Source: an uncultured Clostridia bacterium
GTDB taxonomy: Bacteria > Bacillota > Clostridia > Oscillospirales > Ruminococcaceae
Length of the DNA stretch: 34,382 bases
Assembly: GCA_944386805.1 (NCBI GenBank)
Contig: CALXCO010000024.1
Coordinates: forward strand, 1-34,382
Direction of reading: 5' to 3'
The position numbers and the translations under genes were made by a program. Of this stretch, positions 7,198-14,878 are shown one piece after another (position 1 is the first letter of the stretch; every line of letters starts with the position of its first letter). The notes beneath the pieces were generated by a model. That model ran no database searches. It saw nothing but the letters and a program-made list of their open reading frames with translations, and had not been told where the DNA came from.

Positions 7198-8319
7198 ATG
7201 TTGGATTTGATTGCCCAGCTGGTCGACCAGGAAAAGGTCCTCGCCTGCTGTATCGATAAAACTGGCCTGATTCGCCATGCGAATGACGCCGCTTTCGCAA
7301 TATCTCCGCTTTGTACAACAATGTTCCTCTCAAAATTTCTGCCTGAGTTTTTTCCGTCGGATGATTATCAGCCCGATTACGCCCGCTTCGCCAGCCAACA
7401 GACTCTGATGGACAGTCAGGGCCGGCGACTGGAACTCTTCCGGTTCGGCGACTGGTTTCTCTGCCGGTTACAGCCTCCGATTGACTGGAAAACCGACCCG
7501 GCGCCGTCGGGCGACGGCAGCAATGAAGTAGAACGCATCAGGCGGGCAGCGGTGGATTTGCTGCAAAATAATTCGGAAAATGAAGACCGGGTGTATTTCC
7601 TTTATGAGGAAATCCGTGACAAACTCGAAGATGAATGGAAGAACAAAAACCAGGCAATCAATGCCTGCCATCTGCTCAACGACTCCATTTATTCCGGCTC
7701 ACTGAATGCCAGACAGGTTATCCTCAGCTGCAATCGGATTGAAATCAGCTACCTGAACAACTTTTCGCTGTATCCTCCCCAGCGTGTCGACCTCAGCGAT
7801 GCTCTCACCAAACTGGTTGGTGAAATCAAAACCGAGGCCCCTGGCCTTAAAATGGCCGTTGAAGCGGAAATCGACCCGGTCGTGACCTTTGTCTCCATCA
7901 ACCGGGAGCTGCTCAGATGGGTACTGCTCGAAGCTGCACGGATGGCGGCAGTTTCGGCTATACAGCGCGGCGGTACAACCGTATTTGGCATTGTGATGAC
8001 CCGTGAAAAGGGCTGGGCAGTTATTACCCTCAGCGAAAATACCTATCTGCTGACGGACGATGCCCATATTCCGCAACGCCTCAGCCGGGAAGAATCGATG
8101 CGGTTTATCCGCCGGGTCGCCACCTATTATCACGGTGAGGTGATACTGGGAGAGACGTCGGTCGGCGATGAACAGATGCAGATCCGTTTTCCGCTGCTTC
8201 CCGATCAGGATAAAGCAGCGCCGACCTTGCTTTTGCGTACCAAGTCGGACTACCATTATCAGAAACGGGTTATGTGTTCGGATATCCTGATTTATCTGGA
8301 AAACTTCAGCAACGATTAA
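7198..8319 (+). CDS. Protein of unknown function with degenerate sensor-kinase-like layout
   Basis: A 373-residue soluble protein that I do not recognise by name. Residues 1-100 look like a small PAS-type sensor module (CIDKTGLIRHANDAAFAI). A helical, charged middle part lies around residues 130-190. The C-terminal third resembles a GHKL ATPase fold, with SINRELLRWVLLEAARMA in the position of an N-box but without the usual Asn, and no clear G1 or G2 glycine box. A phospho-accepting His is not obvious. No membrane segment is seen. The ATG at 7198 follows GGAGGGAA. The ORF could open at 7120, but that overlaps the leader hairpin. The stop overlaps the convergent LacI gene by 4 bp. A pseudokinase or signalling adaptor role is inference. 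Confidence 0.6.
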   Translation: MLDLIAQLVDQEKVLACCIDKTGLIRHANDAAFAISPLCTTMFLSKFLPEFFPSDDYQPDYARFASQQTLMDSQGRRLELFRFGDWFLCRLQPPIDWKTDPAPSGDGSNEVERIRRAAVDLLQNNSENEDRVYFLYEEIRDKLEDEWKNKNQAINACHLLNDSIYSGSLNARQVILSCNRIEISYLNNFSLYPPQRVDLSDALTKLVGEIKTEAPGLKMAVEAEIDPVVTFVSINRELLRWVLLEAARMAAVSAIQRGGTTVFGIVMTREKGWAVITLSENTYLLTDDAHIPQRLSREESMRFIRRVATYYHGEVILGETSVGDEQMQIRFPLLPDQDKAAPTLLLRTKSDYHYQKRVMCSDILIYLENFSND

Positions 8320-9347
8320 CCTTCCCGCTGCGGAGCTTTACCCAGACTCTCCCGGAGTTGGAACGGCGTCGCCAGACAGATGCGCACCGGTTTGAGGGTG
8401 TGGGATGCGACCGCGTCCTTGGCCAGTTCAAGGCATTTCTCCGCCATCGTTTCCATCGGCAGGTAGATGTTGGAAAGGGCAGGCATGGCGTAGGCTGCAT
8501 AGGAGGATTCTCCGTTGCCGATGCTGATGACCGAAAGCTGCTCCGGAACACGGATGCCGCGGTCGTAAAGGGTCCGCAGTGCGCCAAGTGCGATTGCGTC
8601 AGATGCGCAGTAGATTGCGGTACAGGGTATCATCGCGTCCAGTGCCTTGCGGCAGGCTGCCGCACCTCCCGAAAGGGAGGAATCGGTCTGGATAATCCGG
8701 TCGGCGTAGATCGGATAACCGGCTGCCTGATATGCCGAAAACAGTCCTTCGTCCCGTTCCCGCATATAGGTGAAGTTGCCGGCCGAGGTGAGGGCACAGA
8801 TGTTTTTATGACCGCGTGTGAGCAGTTCTTCGGCGGCCATCTGTCCCATTTTCCGTTCATCCACCGTGACACAGGGATAACGGGAGCTCTCCCGGTTATA
8901 GAGAACAACGGGAAAGTTTAAGTCGGTCTGCTCCAGAAAACGAATGTCTTCTTCGGAAGCATTGGCGATGATGGCGGCGTGAAAACGGCGCCCGTCCAGC
9001 AGGCTGCGCTGGCGGGACAGCTGACCGGATAAATAGGTCATGACGACCAGTTCGACTGAATTGTCCCCGATGATCTGCCGCTGCATTCCCTGCAAAAAGC
9101 GGCTGAGCATCGTGGTACGGAAATCGTTTGCCCAGAACAGGGCAATCGTGATGCTGTCCGAATCGGCTGACAGGCGCAGTTTGCGGGCAGCAATATTGGG
9201 TTTGTAGTCCAGCTTCCGGACGGCATCCCAGACTTTTTCACAGGTGACGGGGGTGATTTTCCGTGCCTGTGCCTGCCCGTTGATGACGATGGAAACGGTG
9301 CTCAGTGAGACGCCGGCAAGTGCCGCGACCTCCCGGATGGTTGACAT
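8316..9347 (-). CDS. LacI/GalR-family transcriptional regulator
   Basis: A 343-residue DNA-binding repressor. The N-terminal helix-turn-helix is typical: TIREVAALAGVSLSTVS then N(G)Q (residues 3-24). A hinge-region YKPN(I/P)AAR-like stretch lies near residue 52. The rest is a periplasmic-binding-protein-like effector domain, with SDAIALGAL and SVISIGN stretches near residues 245-275, so a sugar or related small molecule is the likely ligand. No sugar transporter or catabolic gene adjoins it, so the regulon is not evident. The next gene upstream is a phospholipase C-like protein with its own terminator. It has its own consensus promoter. Confidence 0.93.
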   Translation of the reverse strand: MSTIREVAALAGVSLSTVSIVINGQAQARKITPVTCEKVWDAVRKLDYKPNIAARKLRLSADSDSITIALFWANDFRTTMLSRFLQGMQRQIIGDNSVELVVMTYLSGQLSRQRSLLDGRRFHAAIIANASEEDIRFLEQTDLNFPVVLYNRESSRYPCVTVDERKMGQMAAEELLTRGHKNICALTSAGNFTYMRERDEGLFSAYQAAGYPIYADRIIQTDSSLSGGAAACRKALDAMIPCTAIYCASDAIALGALRTLYDRGIRVPEQLSVISIGNGESSYAAYAMPALSNIYLPMETMAEKCLELAKDAVASHTLKPVRICLATPFQLRESLGKAPQREG

Positions 9348-9449
9348 GGTGAGAAGTTCCCCCTTTGTTTATAAGCGGCAGTGCCGCAGAATCTGTAAAA
9401 AGCAGATGCCGGTTCGCCCGCTGATGCGGAGAGCCGGCACTCTCTTACT

Positions 9450-9478
9450 ATTTTACTAAACCCCGCAATGCTTGTCAA
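9450..9478 (-). promoter_or_regulatory. Sigma-A-type promoter of the LacI-family gene
   Basis: On the minus strand a consensus TTGACA (9473-9478), a 17-bp spacer and TAAAAT (9450-9455), about 100 bp upstream of the start codon. No clear LacI-type palindromic operator was seen around it. Confidence 0.8.
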
Positions 9479-9498
9479 GAATATTCCCATTCAGCAGT

Positions 9499-9534
9499 AA
9501 AAGCTCCCGCCCGGTCTTAGGGCAGGAGCTTTTA
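9499..9534 (-). terminator. Terminator after the phospholipase C-like gene
   Basis: A 13-bp stem with one G-T step (AAAGCTCCYGCCC / GGGCRGGAGCTTT) around a 7-nt loop, between the LacI promoter and the phospholipase C-like gene. It ends in a short TTTT on either strand. Confidence 0.75.
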
Positions 9535-9546
9535 TAACCGTTATGC

Positions 9547-10353
9547 TTACCGGTAGCGCTGCAAAGTCTCATAATTGCGTTTGAACCGTTTGTCGAGCGG
9601 GCGGTTGTCGTAAAGCCCTTCGTCATAACTCTCAATCAGCGCTGCGGTTTTTGGGATAGCCTGGTCAAACAGCTGGTGCAGCTGACGGTTGCTCATCAGG
9701 CAGTAGGGAAGTACCGTCTCGGTCAGCACCATCCCTTTGACCTGAAACAGCCTCGACAGGTTGTACAGGATGACCCGTTTCGGGAACCAGTTGCTCCGCA
9801 GAATACCGCGGGAGATCTTCATCATCCGAATCGCTTTTTGAATCTGTTCGGGCGCAACGCCGGGGAACAGCCGCGCAATGACCCGGCAGGAATAAATCGA
9901 GCTGTCGCAGTAGGCGGCCGGATTATGGGTGAACGGGTTCTTGGCGTCCTCCAGCATCAGCATCCGGTCAAATTCACTTTCAATCTCATGATGGGTCGCG
10001 ACCGATTTTTTCATCCGGTCGAGAATGTACGGGTGACAGGTGCTGTCCAGCATGAAGTGGGTGATAAATCCCAGCAGATATGCGTATAAATCCGGGTCAA
10101 AATTCTTTTGCAGCAGCTTTCGTGCCTTCTCAAAAAAGGGCGCGGCCTGGGAATGGTGCATCTGGATGCCGACTGAGATAACCGAATTAAACGGATGGTA
10201 TAGGTGATAAAAATAAAAGAAGTCCGGTCCCTGTACACCAATGTTGAACAGTGCGCGGGACTGGGGCGAACCGTCAACCATGACCCGGAGATGCTCCGGG
10301 AGCTGGGCCAGTACGCGGTCTCCAAAAATATAATGTGCATATGCCGCCGGCAT
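9547..10353 (-). CDS. Zinc-dependent phospholipase C-like protein
   Basis: A 268-residue protein of the zinc-dependent phospholipase C family (PF00882 type). The His/Asp pattern is visible: AYAHYIFGD at the N-terminus, GVQGPDFFYFY near residue 40, LLGFITHFMLDSTCHPYI near residue 90 and HHEIESEFDRML near residue 120. Other metal-family members use these residues for zinc. There is no signal peptide, so an intracellular or lipid-surface role is more likely than secretion. Substrate is unknown. I chose the ATG at 10353, spaced about 9 nt from AAGGAAG; the GTG at 10362 would lie on the ribosome site. A TATACT -10 box occurs about 20 bp upstream. A paralogue-like protein is at 29311-29919. Confidence 0.8.
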   Translation of the reverse strand: MPAAYAHYIFGDRVLAQLPEHLRVMVDGSPQSRALFNIGVQGPDFFYFYHLYHPFNSVISVGIQMHHSQAAPFFEKARKLLQKNFDPDLYAYLLGFITHFMLDSTCHPYILDRMKKSVATHHEIESEFDRMLMLEDAKNPFTHNPAAYCDSSIYSCRVIARLFPGVAPEQIQKAIRMMKISRGILRSNWFPKRVILYNLSRLFQVKGMVLTETVLPYCLMSNRQLHQLFDQAIPKTAALIESYDEGLYDNRPLDKRFKRNYETLQRYR

Positions 10354-10482
10354 GGGCGTCACTTCCTTTCATTAATTTCAGTATACTCTGTTTTTTGCTG
10401 CTTTTCCGCTGTTTTTCATGAATTTTCTGTATCATCGGCAATTTTAGGCAAATTGCACCCATTTCCATTGTAAAACGCAGAA

Positions 10483-10509
10483 CTGCCGCTGCAAAATGAG
10501 CAGCGGCAG
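10483..10509 (-). terminator. Stem-loop terminator
   Basis: A perfect 10-bp stem (CTGCCGCTGC / GCAGCGGCAG) with a 7-nt loop, 20 bp beyond the stop of the minus-strand gene at 10529. The T-run after it is weak. Confidence 0.65.
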
Positions 10510-10528
10510 CCGGGAAATAATCATCTGA

Positions 10529-11068
10529 TCAGATAAAATCTCTTCGGGTTTCTACAATATTTCCATCCACATCATAAAAGGTGACGGTTTTTTCTTCGTT
10601 GACCGGCAGAATCAGAGTAAACGGCTTGTCACTGTCCAGCGCAATCGTTTCCACGTTACTGCCGTCGCTGATTTCTGCCCGTGCGACTTTTGAAAGATTC
10701 ATTGAAAAATAAGCTCTGTCGGTGTACCCATTGATCACGAGTTCTCCAACGAAATTCTCTGATTCACCTAAGGAACCACCGACGCAGAAAAAATATCCCA
10801 ATGATAGCCCAGGACGGTTCAGATAGAATGAATATGTACAGTCGGACCGGTCTTCCGGATAACTGAGATATATTGCGATCTGATCGGAAACGGTCCCTTC
10901 GACTGTCCAGTCATCCGATATTTTTTGCTGCGACCGGATATCCTTTTCCAGCCAGAATTTGGGAATACCAACAATGTCGCTTATGTAGATGACCGCCGCA
11001 ATAAACACACATCCAATAATAATGGCTGCAATCAGGTCGCTTGGCTTTCTTTTCGTACTGCGTTTCAT
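10529..11068 (-). CDS. Membrane-anchored protein of unknown function
   Basis: A 179-residue protein I do not recognise. A Lys/Arg-rich N-terminus (MKRSTKRKP) precedes one membrane segment at about residues 12-32. The remainder is a predicted extracytoplasmic beta-rich domain with no Cys pair beyond two isolated Cys. The topology suggests a single-pass protein with its C-terminus outside the cell. It lies downstream of the sigma-factor operon but is separated from it by a strong stem-loop, so it is likely its own unit. Its outer-domain style resembles that of the zinc-ribbon protein upstream, a link that is only inference. Confidence 0.6.
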   Translation of the reverse strand: MKRSTKRKPSDLIAAIIIGCVFIAAVIYISDIVGIPKFWLEKDIRSQQKISDDWTVEGTVSDQIAIYLSYPEDRSDCTYSFYLNRPGLSLGYFFCVGGSLGESENFVGELVINGYTDRAYFSMNLSKVARAEISDGSNVETIALDSDKPFTLILPVNEEKTVTFYDVDGNIVETRRDFI

Positions 11069-11122
11069 AATCTGTCACCGTCCGTTCCTGATAATTATAC
11101 TCCTTATTGTCAGTATAGCAGA

Positions 11123-11166
11123 AACCCGGCTGATTGACAAGCATTTTGGTCAGTCAGCCGGGTTTG
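11123..11166 (-). terminator. Stem-loop terminator of the sigma-factor operon
   Basis: AAACCCGGCTGA and TCAGCCGGGTTT pair over 12 bp around a loop that can itself pair partly (TTGAC / GTCAG). It lies 18 bp after the stop of the zinc-ribbon gene. Confidence 0.7.
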
Positions 11167-11183
11167 TGGCATAAAATTTTATG

Positions 11184-12089
11184 TTACGGTTCAGTCAGAT
11201 AGACAGTCGGATTGTAGGAAACGTCCTTGATTTCACAGTCGAGCTTTTTGCCATCGACCGTGACTTTCAGTTTTGGCGGATTTGCCGCCGAGGATACCAG
11301 ACAGAAGACCGAATTGTCACTCCCTGTCCACTCCAGATTGACCTCAAGAGTGGTTCCAAACAGGCCGGTCGACTGTCCGAAACTGGTATGGGTCTGGTCT
11401 CCGGCTCCGGAGACCAGCAATAGATAGAAATATTCGCTGTTTCCGTTGACGGTTCGTTCATATCGCAGTGCATATGCTTTGTCCAGCGACTGTTCCTGTG
11501 CCATTCCCGCCAGGTCTTCTTTGACCTCGTTCAAGGTGGTTTCGGAAACGATCTCTCTGTAATCGTCAAACGGGACCTCCTGCATACCGCACGAGCCGGT
11601 ACCAGTCGGAATGTTCATTGCGGCAAACAGAATGGCGATGGCTGCAATCGGCAGGATAATCACCGCCGCCAGTATCTTCCAAAGTGCCTTGTCTTTCCGG
11701 CACACCGGCGCTGTCACTTCCCGGATATCCTCCGGCAGCGGAGCGGCACAGTGCGGGCAGACCTTCCAGTCCGGTTCGACCGGGAAGGCGCATTGCGGAC
11801 AGCTCATCCGCAGTTTTGCGCCGCATTTCGGGCAGACGGCATAGTCCTTTGTGACCGGTGTTCCACAGCTGGGGCATTCAAGGTCGGAGTAATTGCTGCG
11901 CACCAGCAGATAGACAATAAATCCGATCAGCGTCGGCGCAAATACCGCAATAATCGTCCATAAAACCGCATTCATCCGCCGCCTTTTTGCATCCCGCCAG
12001 ACGTATATGCCAATCGATACCGGGATAATCAACAGGAGAATCAGCGGAAGCGGAAACAGTAAAATCAATATGGATGAACTGCTACTCAT
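11184..12089 (-). CDS. Zinc-ribbon membrane protein with extracytoplasmic domain
   Basis: About 301 residues. Two N-terminal membrane segments (residues 6-30 and 43-66) are followed by three CxxC knuckle pairs (CPSC, CPKC, CPQC and CPHC, residues 75-125), that is, a double zinc ribbon facing the cytosol. A third membrane segment lies near residues 135-160. A C-terminal domain of about 150 residues would lie outside the cell. The start at 12089 is fixed by AAAGGAGGG; it overlaps the upstream small gene by 8 bp. Third gene after the ECF sigma factor. Possible role: sensing or anti-sigma-like signalling. The sequence shows only topology and metal sites, so the function is not known. Confidence 0.7.
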   Translation of the reverse strand: MSSSSSILILLFPLPLILLLIIPVSIGIYVWRDAKRRRMNAVLWTIIAVFAPTLIGFIVYLLVRSNYSDLECPSCGTPVTKDYAVCPKCGAKLRMSCPQCAFPVEPDWKVCPHCAAPLPEDIREVTAPVCRKDKALWKILAAVIILPIAAIAILFAAMNIPTGTGSCGMQEVPFDDYREIVSETTLNEVKEDLAGMAQEQSLDKAYALRYERTVNGNSEYFYLLLVSGAGDQTHTSFGQSTGLFGTTLEVNLEWTGSDNSVFCLVSSAANPPKLKVTVDGKKLDCEIKDVSYNPTVYLTEP

Positions 12090-12363
12090 GATGGAAATTC
12101 CCTCCTTTTTGTGCGTAGACCACTGCAATGACTCCGCTGCCCGCCGACGATATCACGGCATGACACAGGCAGGCCAGCGTAACCACCGGATAACTTTCTC
12201 TCGTCAGAACCCCCATCAGCAGCGCTGCAATCTCAAACAGTACGCCGCCGATCGCCAGCAGGATTGTCTGGCGTTTTTTTCTGCGTTTTTCCAGCTCCCC
12301 GCGCAGCATGTTTTCGTTGAGTACCGGCGGGGAATACCGGTCAAAATCGTAGATCTGTTTCAT
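12082..12363 (-). CDS. Small two-helix membrane protein in the ECF sigma operon (possible anti-sigma)
   Basis: A 93-residue protein with a charged cytosolic N-terminus (residues 1-32, rich in Arg, Lys and Glu) and two membrane segments (about 33-52 and 61-80). The start at 12363 has a strong AAGGAGG at good spacing and lies inside the end of the sigma-factor gene (23-bp overlap), so translation is probably coupled. Genes directly after ECF sigma factors often encode anti-sigma factors with an N-terminal sigma-binding part followed by a membrane segment. The layout fits, but no zinc anti-sigma HxxxCxxC motif is present. Confidence 0.65.
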   Translation of the reverse strand: MKQIYDFDRYSPPVLNENMLRGELEKRRKKRQTILLAIGGVLFEIAALLMGVLTRESYPVVTLACLCHAVISSAGSGVIAVVYAQKGGNFHHE

Positions 12364-12835
12364 GATTGAGCACCTCCTTCAGCAGTTTACGCGCTTTGTG
12401 AAGCCGGGATTTGACCGTGCCGGACGGAAGCCCCAGCACTTCCGACACCGACGCGATGTCCATATCCCGGAAATAAAAGAGTATCACCGTCATCCGCAGT
12501 TTTTCCGGCAGTTGGTCTATGGCGGCATACAATGCCGCGTAATCTTCTTTTTCCGGTGCGGCAAGTTTTTGCATGACGGCGTCCTGTTCCTCATTGGTAT
12601 GGAAACGGAAAACAGGACTGCGGGCAATCCGGCGCAGTTTGCTGCGGTAGGTATTGATACAGATTCTGGTCAGCCACGGTTCAAATTCTCTGGACGGGTC
12701 GTACCGGTCAAAGTACCGGAGAACCTTCAGCCAGGTGTCCTGATAGAGATCGTCTGCGTCGGCTTCATTGGCGCAGAGGGTACGGCAAAGGCCGTACAGC
12801 TTGCCGCCATACTGCCGGATATAGGAATCAATCAT
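12341..12835 (-). CDS. RNA polymerase ECF-subfamily sigma factor
   Basis: A 164-residue extracytoplasmic-function sigma factor. Region 2 spans residues 8-75 (EADADDLYQDTWLKVLR, then FEPWLTRICINTYRSKLRR). Region 4 spans about 105-160 (LPEKLRMTVILFYFRD, then the helix-turn-helix SVSEVLGLPSGTVKSRLHKARK). There is no region 1.1 or 3. The start at 12835 follows AAAGGGGG. It is the first gene of an operon with a two-helix membrane protein and a zinc-ribbon membrane protein, probably its signalling partners. The upstream DNA has an ECF-like promoter, so it may activate itself. Confidence 0.95.
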   Translation of the reverse strand: MIDSYIRQYGGKLYGLCRTLCANEADADDLYQDTWLKVLRYFDRYDPSREFEPWLTRICINTYRSKLRRIARSPVFRFHTNEEQDAVMQKLAAPEKEDYAALYAAIDQLPEKLRMTVILFYFRDMDIASVSEVLGLPSGTVKSRLHKARKLLKEVLNHETDLRF

Positions 12836-12861
12836 TCTCTGCGCCCCCTTTCACCTGTATA

Positions 12862-12887
12862 TACAACCGAGGAGACGGAAAGGTTCA
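12862..12887 (-). promoter_or_regulatory. Putative ECF-type autoregulated promoter
   Basis: On the minus strand TGAACC(TTT) at 12882-12887 and GTTGTA(TATA) at 12862-12867 are 14 bp apart, upstream of the sigma-factor start. The AAC-containing -35 and lack of a TATAAT box resemble ECF promoters. This is pattern-based inference. Confidence 0.45.
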
Positions 12888-12918
12888 TTTTCTGCAAAAT
12901 TTTTTCGGTCAGCAAATA

Positions 12919-12945
12919 TGCCGCTGGCTGTCAGCCGGCGGCATT
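12919..12945 (-). terminator. Stem-loop, probable terminator
   Basis: A 12-bp stem (ATGCCGCTGGCT / AGCCGGCGGCAT, one mismatch or wobble) with a 3-nt loop, 10 bp after the stop of the minus-strand gene at 12955. The T-run is poor (ATATTTGC). Confidence 0.6.
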
Positions 12946-12954
12946 GGACAGGAT

Positions 12955-13233
12955 TTATTTTATGGGTAACTCCGCCTGTTCCTTGAAAAGATAAGCAAGA
13001 TGTTCCTCCACATCTTTCTGGATGGCGTGTATCGCGATGCTGAGGACCAGAAAGATGATTCCGGCTATAAAACAGGCAACCATCAGGATACAGGCGAATG
13101 GAAAATTGATAAAGTCGTATTCCACCATATCATATCCGCCGGCCTGGTAGCTGAAAAAGGATACGATAAAACTCAGAATACAAAGACAGATGGTCACGGC
13201 TTTTACCTTTTTTGTACGTTCCAGTTTATACAT
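12955..13233 (-). CDS. Small two-helix membrane protein
   Basis: 92 residues, with a basic N-terminus (MYKLERTKKVK), membrane segments at about residues 12-30 and 45-70 and a charged C-terminal tail. The start at 13233 follows AAAGGCGGT. It lies 21 bp after the stop of the preceding membrane protein gene, so the two are probably co-transcribed. No function is recognisable. Confidence 0.6.
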   Translation of the reverse strand: MYKLERTKKVKAVTICLCILSFIVSFFSYQAGGYDMVEYDFINFPFACILMVACFIAGIIFLVLSIAIHAIQKDVEEHLAYLFKEQAELPIK

Positions 13234-13254
13234 AATCGACCGCCTTTCGGGAAA

Positions 13255-13608
13255 TTACCGGCGCAGAATTTTGCTGAGCAGTACAGAAATCCCCATCGCT
13301 GTCGCTCCGATTGCGCTGTATCCGATTCCGTATACGACAAACGCGCCTTCGCCCATCTCAAAAGAAATCCAGCACCCCACTATAAACAGGATTCCAGTCA
13401 TGAGCGGGCAGAACCACAGCTTTTTCGGGTTCTTTCCGGAAAATACGCCGCAGATAATGCTGAACAGCGGATCGAAGACGTAAAACAGAATAAAACATAC
13501 CGCCATCCCTGCGTCACCTTTTATAAACATAAACGTCAGCCACGGCAATACCAGCATCACAATCGCTGTCAGAATCAGCCAGGTGAGGAATTTGTTTTTG
13601 ATTTTCAT
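13255..13608 (-). CDS. Small polytopic membrane protein
   Basis: 117 residues with a short basic N-terminus (MKIKNK) and about four hydrophobic segments. The start at 13608 has GAGGTGA 7 nt upstream; an in-frame extension to 13713 would run back into the upstream gene and is not supported. Spacing of 34 bp from the DUF3795 gene suggests one transcript with it. No family recognised. Confidence 0.6.
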   Translation of the reverse strand: MKIKNKFLTWLILTAIVMLVLPWLTFMFIKGDAGMAVCFILFYVFDPLFSIICGVFSGKNPKKLWFCPLMTGILFIVGCWISFEMGEGAFVVYGIGYSAIGATAMGISVLLSKILRR

Positions 13609-13642
13609 TTGCGTCACCTCAGTTTGCATGACCGTTGCGCGG

Positions 13643-14398
13643 TCAGTTTTTTGGATAGCCGCGCAGCCGTTCCAGCAGCGCGCGCACACCTTCTTCGCTT
13701 CCCGGCAGGTCATAATCTCCGGTCAGACTGCCGGGGTAATGGTAGATGATGCCACGTTTTGCGCCTGTTTGGAGCGTGTCCAGCAGCACATCTTCGCCCA
13801 TCTCTGCGGCAAACCGCGCAAAAGCCCGCATCCGTGGATTGGAGAGCATCCGTTCTCCGCATGGGAACGCATCGCATCTCCCACAGCCTTCCAGTTCTTT
13901 TTCCCGACAGCAGTGCAGGATGGTACAGCTGTCGGTCATGCTGCATCCGCCCATCTTACAGCCTTTGCATCCGGGCTGTTCGTCGCATAGACAGCAGGCC
14001 AGCCCACAACAGGCAATCCCTGTTTCCCGACAAAACGTTTCCTCCGGCGGACGCTGGAAAAATCCGTTTCCGGCAGGATAAAAGCCGTACTTTGGAGCCA
14101 GTTCTGCCCATTCATCCGGTACCGACAGCATCACCTGCGGTCGACCGATATCCGGCATCAGCTCTAACAGGCAGATTTTGAACAGTTCGTTTGCCCAGCC
14201 TTCATTCACTTCCGGTTCAGATAGATGAATTGACAGCATCGGGCAACCGTTGTTTTGGAATAAAATCGTCAATTGTCCGCATGTCTCGCCGTTATGCAGC
14301 AGTGAGAATACAATGTTTTCCTCATCCGAATCGCCGCTGATACGGGGCAGTGTGAGGGAAGGAGTGCGATAGGTACAGCGGATAACTGTTTTTTGCAT
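13643..14398 (-). CDS. DUF3795-type cysteine-rich protein with N-terminal acyltransferase-like part
   Basis: 251 residues in two parts. Residues 1-125 resemble a degenerate GNAT acetyltransferase fold (LTILFQNNGCPMLSIHLSEP, then LAPKYGFYPAGNGFFQR near the end). Residues 130-200 hold the DUF3795 cysteine cluster: CGLACCLC, GCKGCK, CTILHCCREK, CGRC and FPCGE. About fourteen Cys in 70 residues indicate metal or iron-sulfur binding. A 40-residue tail follows. The start at 14398 has GGAGG 10 nt upstream. Function unknown. It lies 35 bp downstream of the cytidine deaminase gene. Confidence 0.75.
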   Translation of the reverse strand: MQKTVIRCTYRTPSLTLPRISGDSDEENIVFSLLHNGETCGQLTILFQNNGCPMLSIHLSEPEVNEGWANELFKICLLELMPDIGRPQVMLSVPDEWAELAPKYGFYPAGNGFFQRPPEETFCRETGIACCGLACCLCDEQPGCKGCKMGGCSMTDSCTILHCCREKELEGCGRCDAFPCGERMLSNPRMRAFARFAAEMGEDVLLDTLQTGAKRGIIYHYPGSLTGDYDLPGSEEGVRALLERLRGYPKN

Positions 14399-14433
14399 GG
14401 TATGGTACCTCCGATTTTCGTATCTTCCGGCGA

Positions 14434-14835
14434 TTACCGCCGCTCTACCCACCAGTCGGGTGTCAGCTCTCCCAGCTTAACCACCCGTCCCCGCTGGTAG
14501 TCCAGCATGATTTCAATCTCACGGTACCCCTCAGGATTCAGCTGTACCATCAGTTCCCGGCAGGCTCCGCAGGGAGCCATCGCTTCTCCTTTGGAGGAAA
14601 TGGCAATCACCCGGCGAATGGTGTCCTCACCATCTGTCAGCATATGGAAGATGGCGTTGCGTTCGGCGCAGATGCCAAGGGTACAGGCGGTATCGACGCA
14701 AACACCGGTATAAATTTTGCCTGAACCGGATTCTATAGCTGCCGCGACTCCACCGGCTTCTACAAATTTTGAGACTGCGCGTGGGTTGAGCACAGCTTTG
14801 GCAGCGTTATACAGTTCGTTCCAGATATTGTCCAT
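14434..14835 (-). CDS. cdd: Cytidine deaminase family protein
   Basis: A 133-residue zinc deaminase that converts (deoxy)cytidine to (deoxy)uridine in pyrimidine salvage. The zinc and proton-shuttle motif CAE is at residues 56-58 and PCGAC at 88-92 supplies the other two Cys ligands. Length is right for the small homotetrameric form. Some residues near the N-terminus (FVEAGGVAAAIE) also recall blasticidin-S deaminase-like members, so the exact substrate is less sure than the reaction. Lies 43 bp after the CCA-adding enzyme in a minus-strand cluster. Confidence 0.88.
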   Translation of the reverse strand: MDNIWNELYNAAKAVLNPRAVSKFVEAGGVAAAIESGSGKIYTGVCVDTACTLGICAERNAIFHMLTDGEDTIRRVIAISSKGEAMAPCGACRELMVQLNPEGYREIEIMLDYQRGRVVKLGELTPDWWVERR

Positions 14836-14878
14836 TACTTATTGCCACCTTTTTATTATCTACTCCGGCGGTTTGCCG

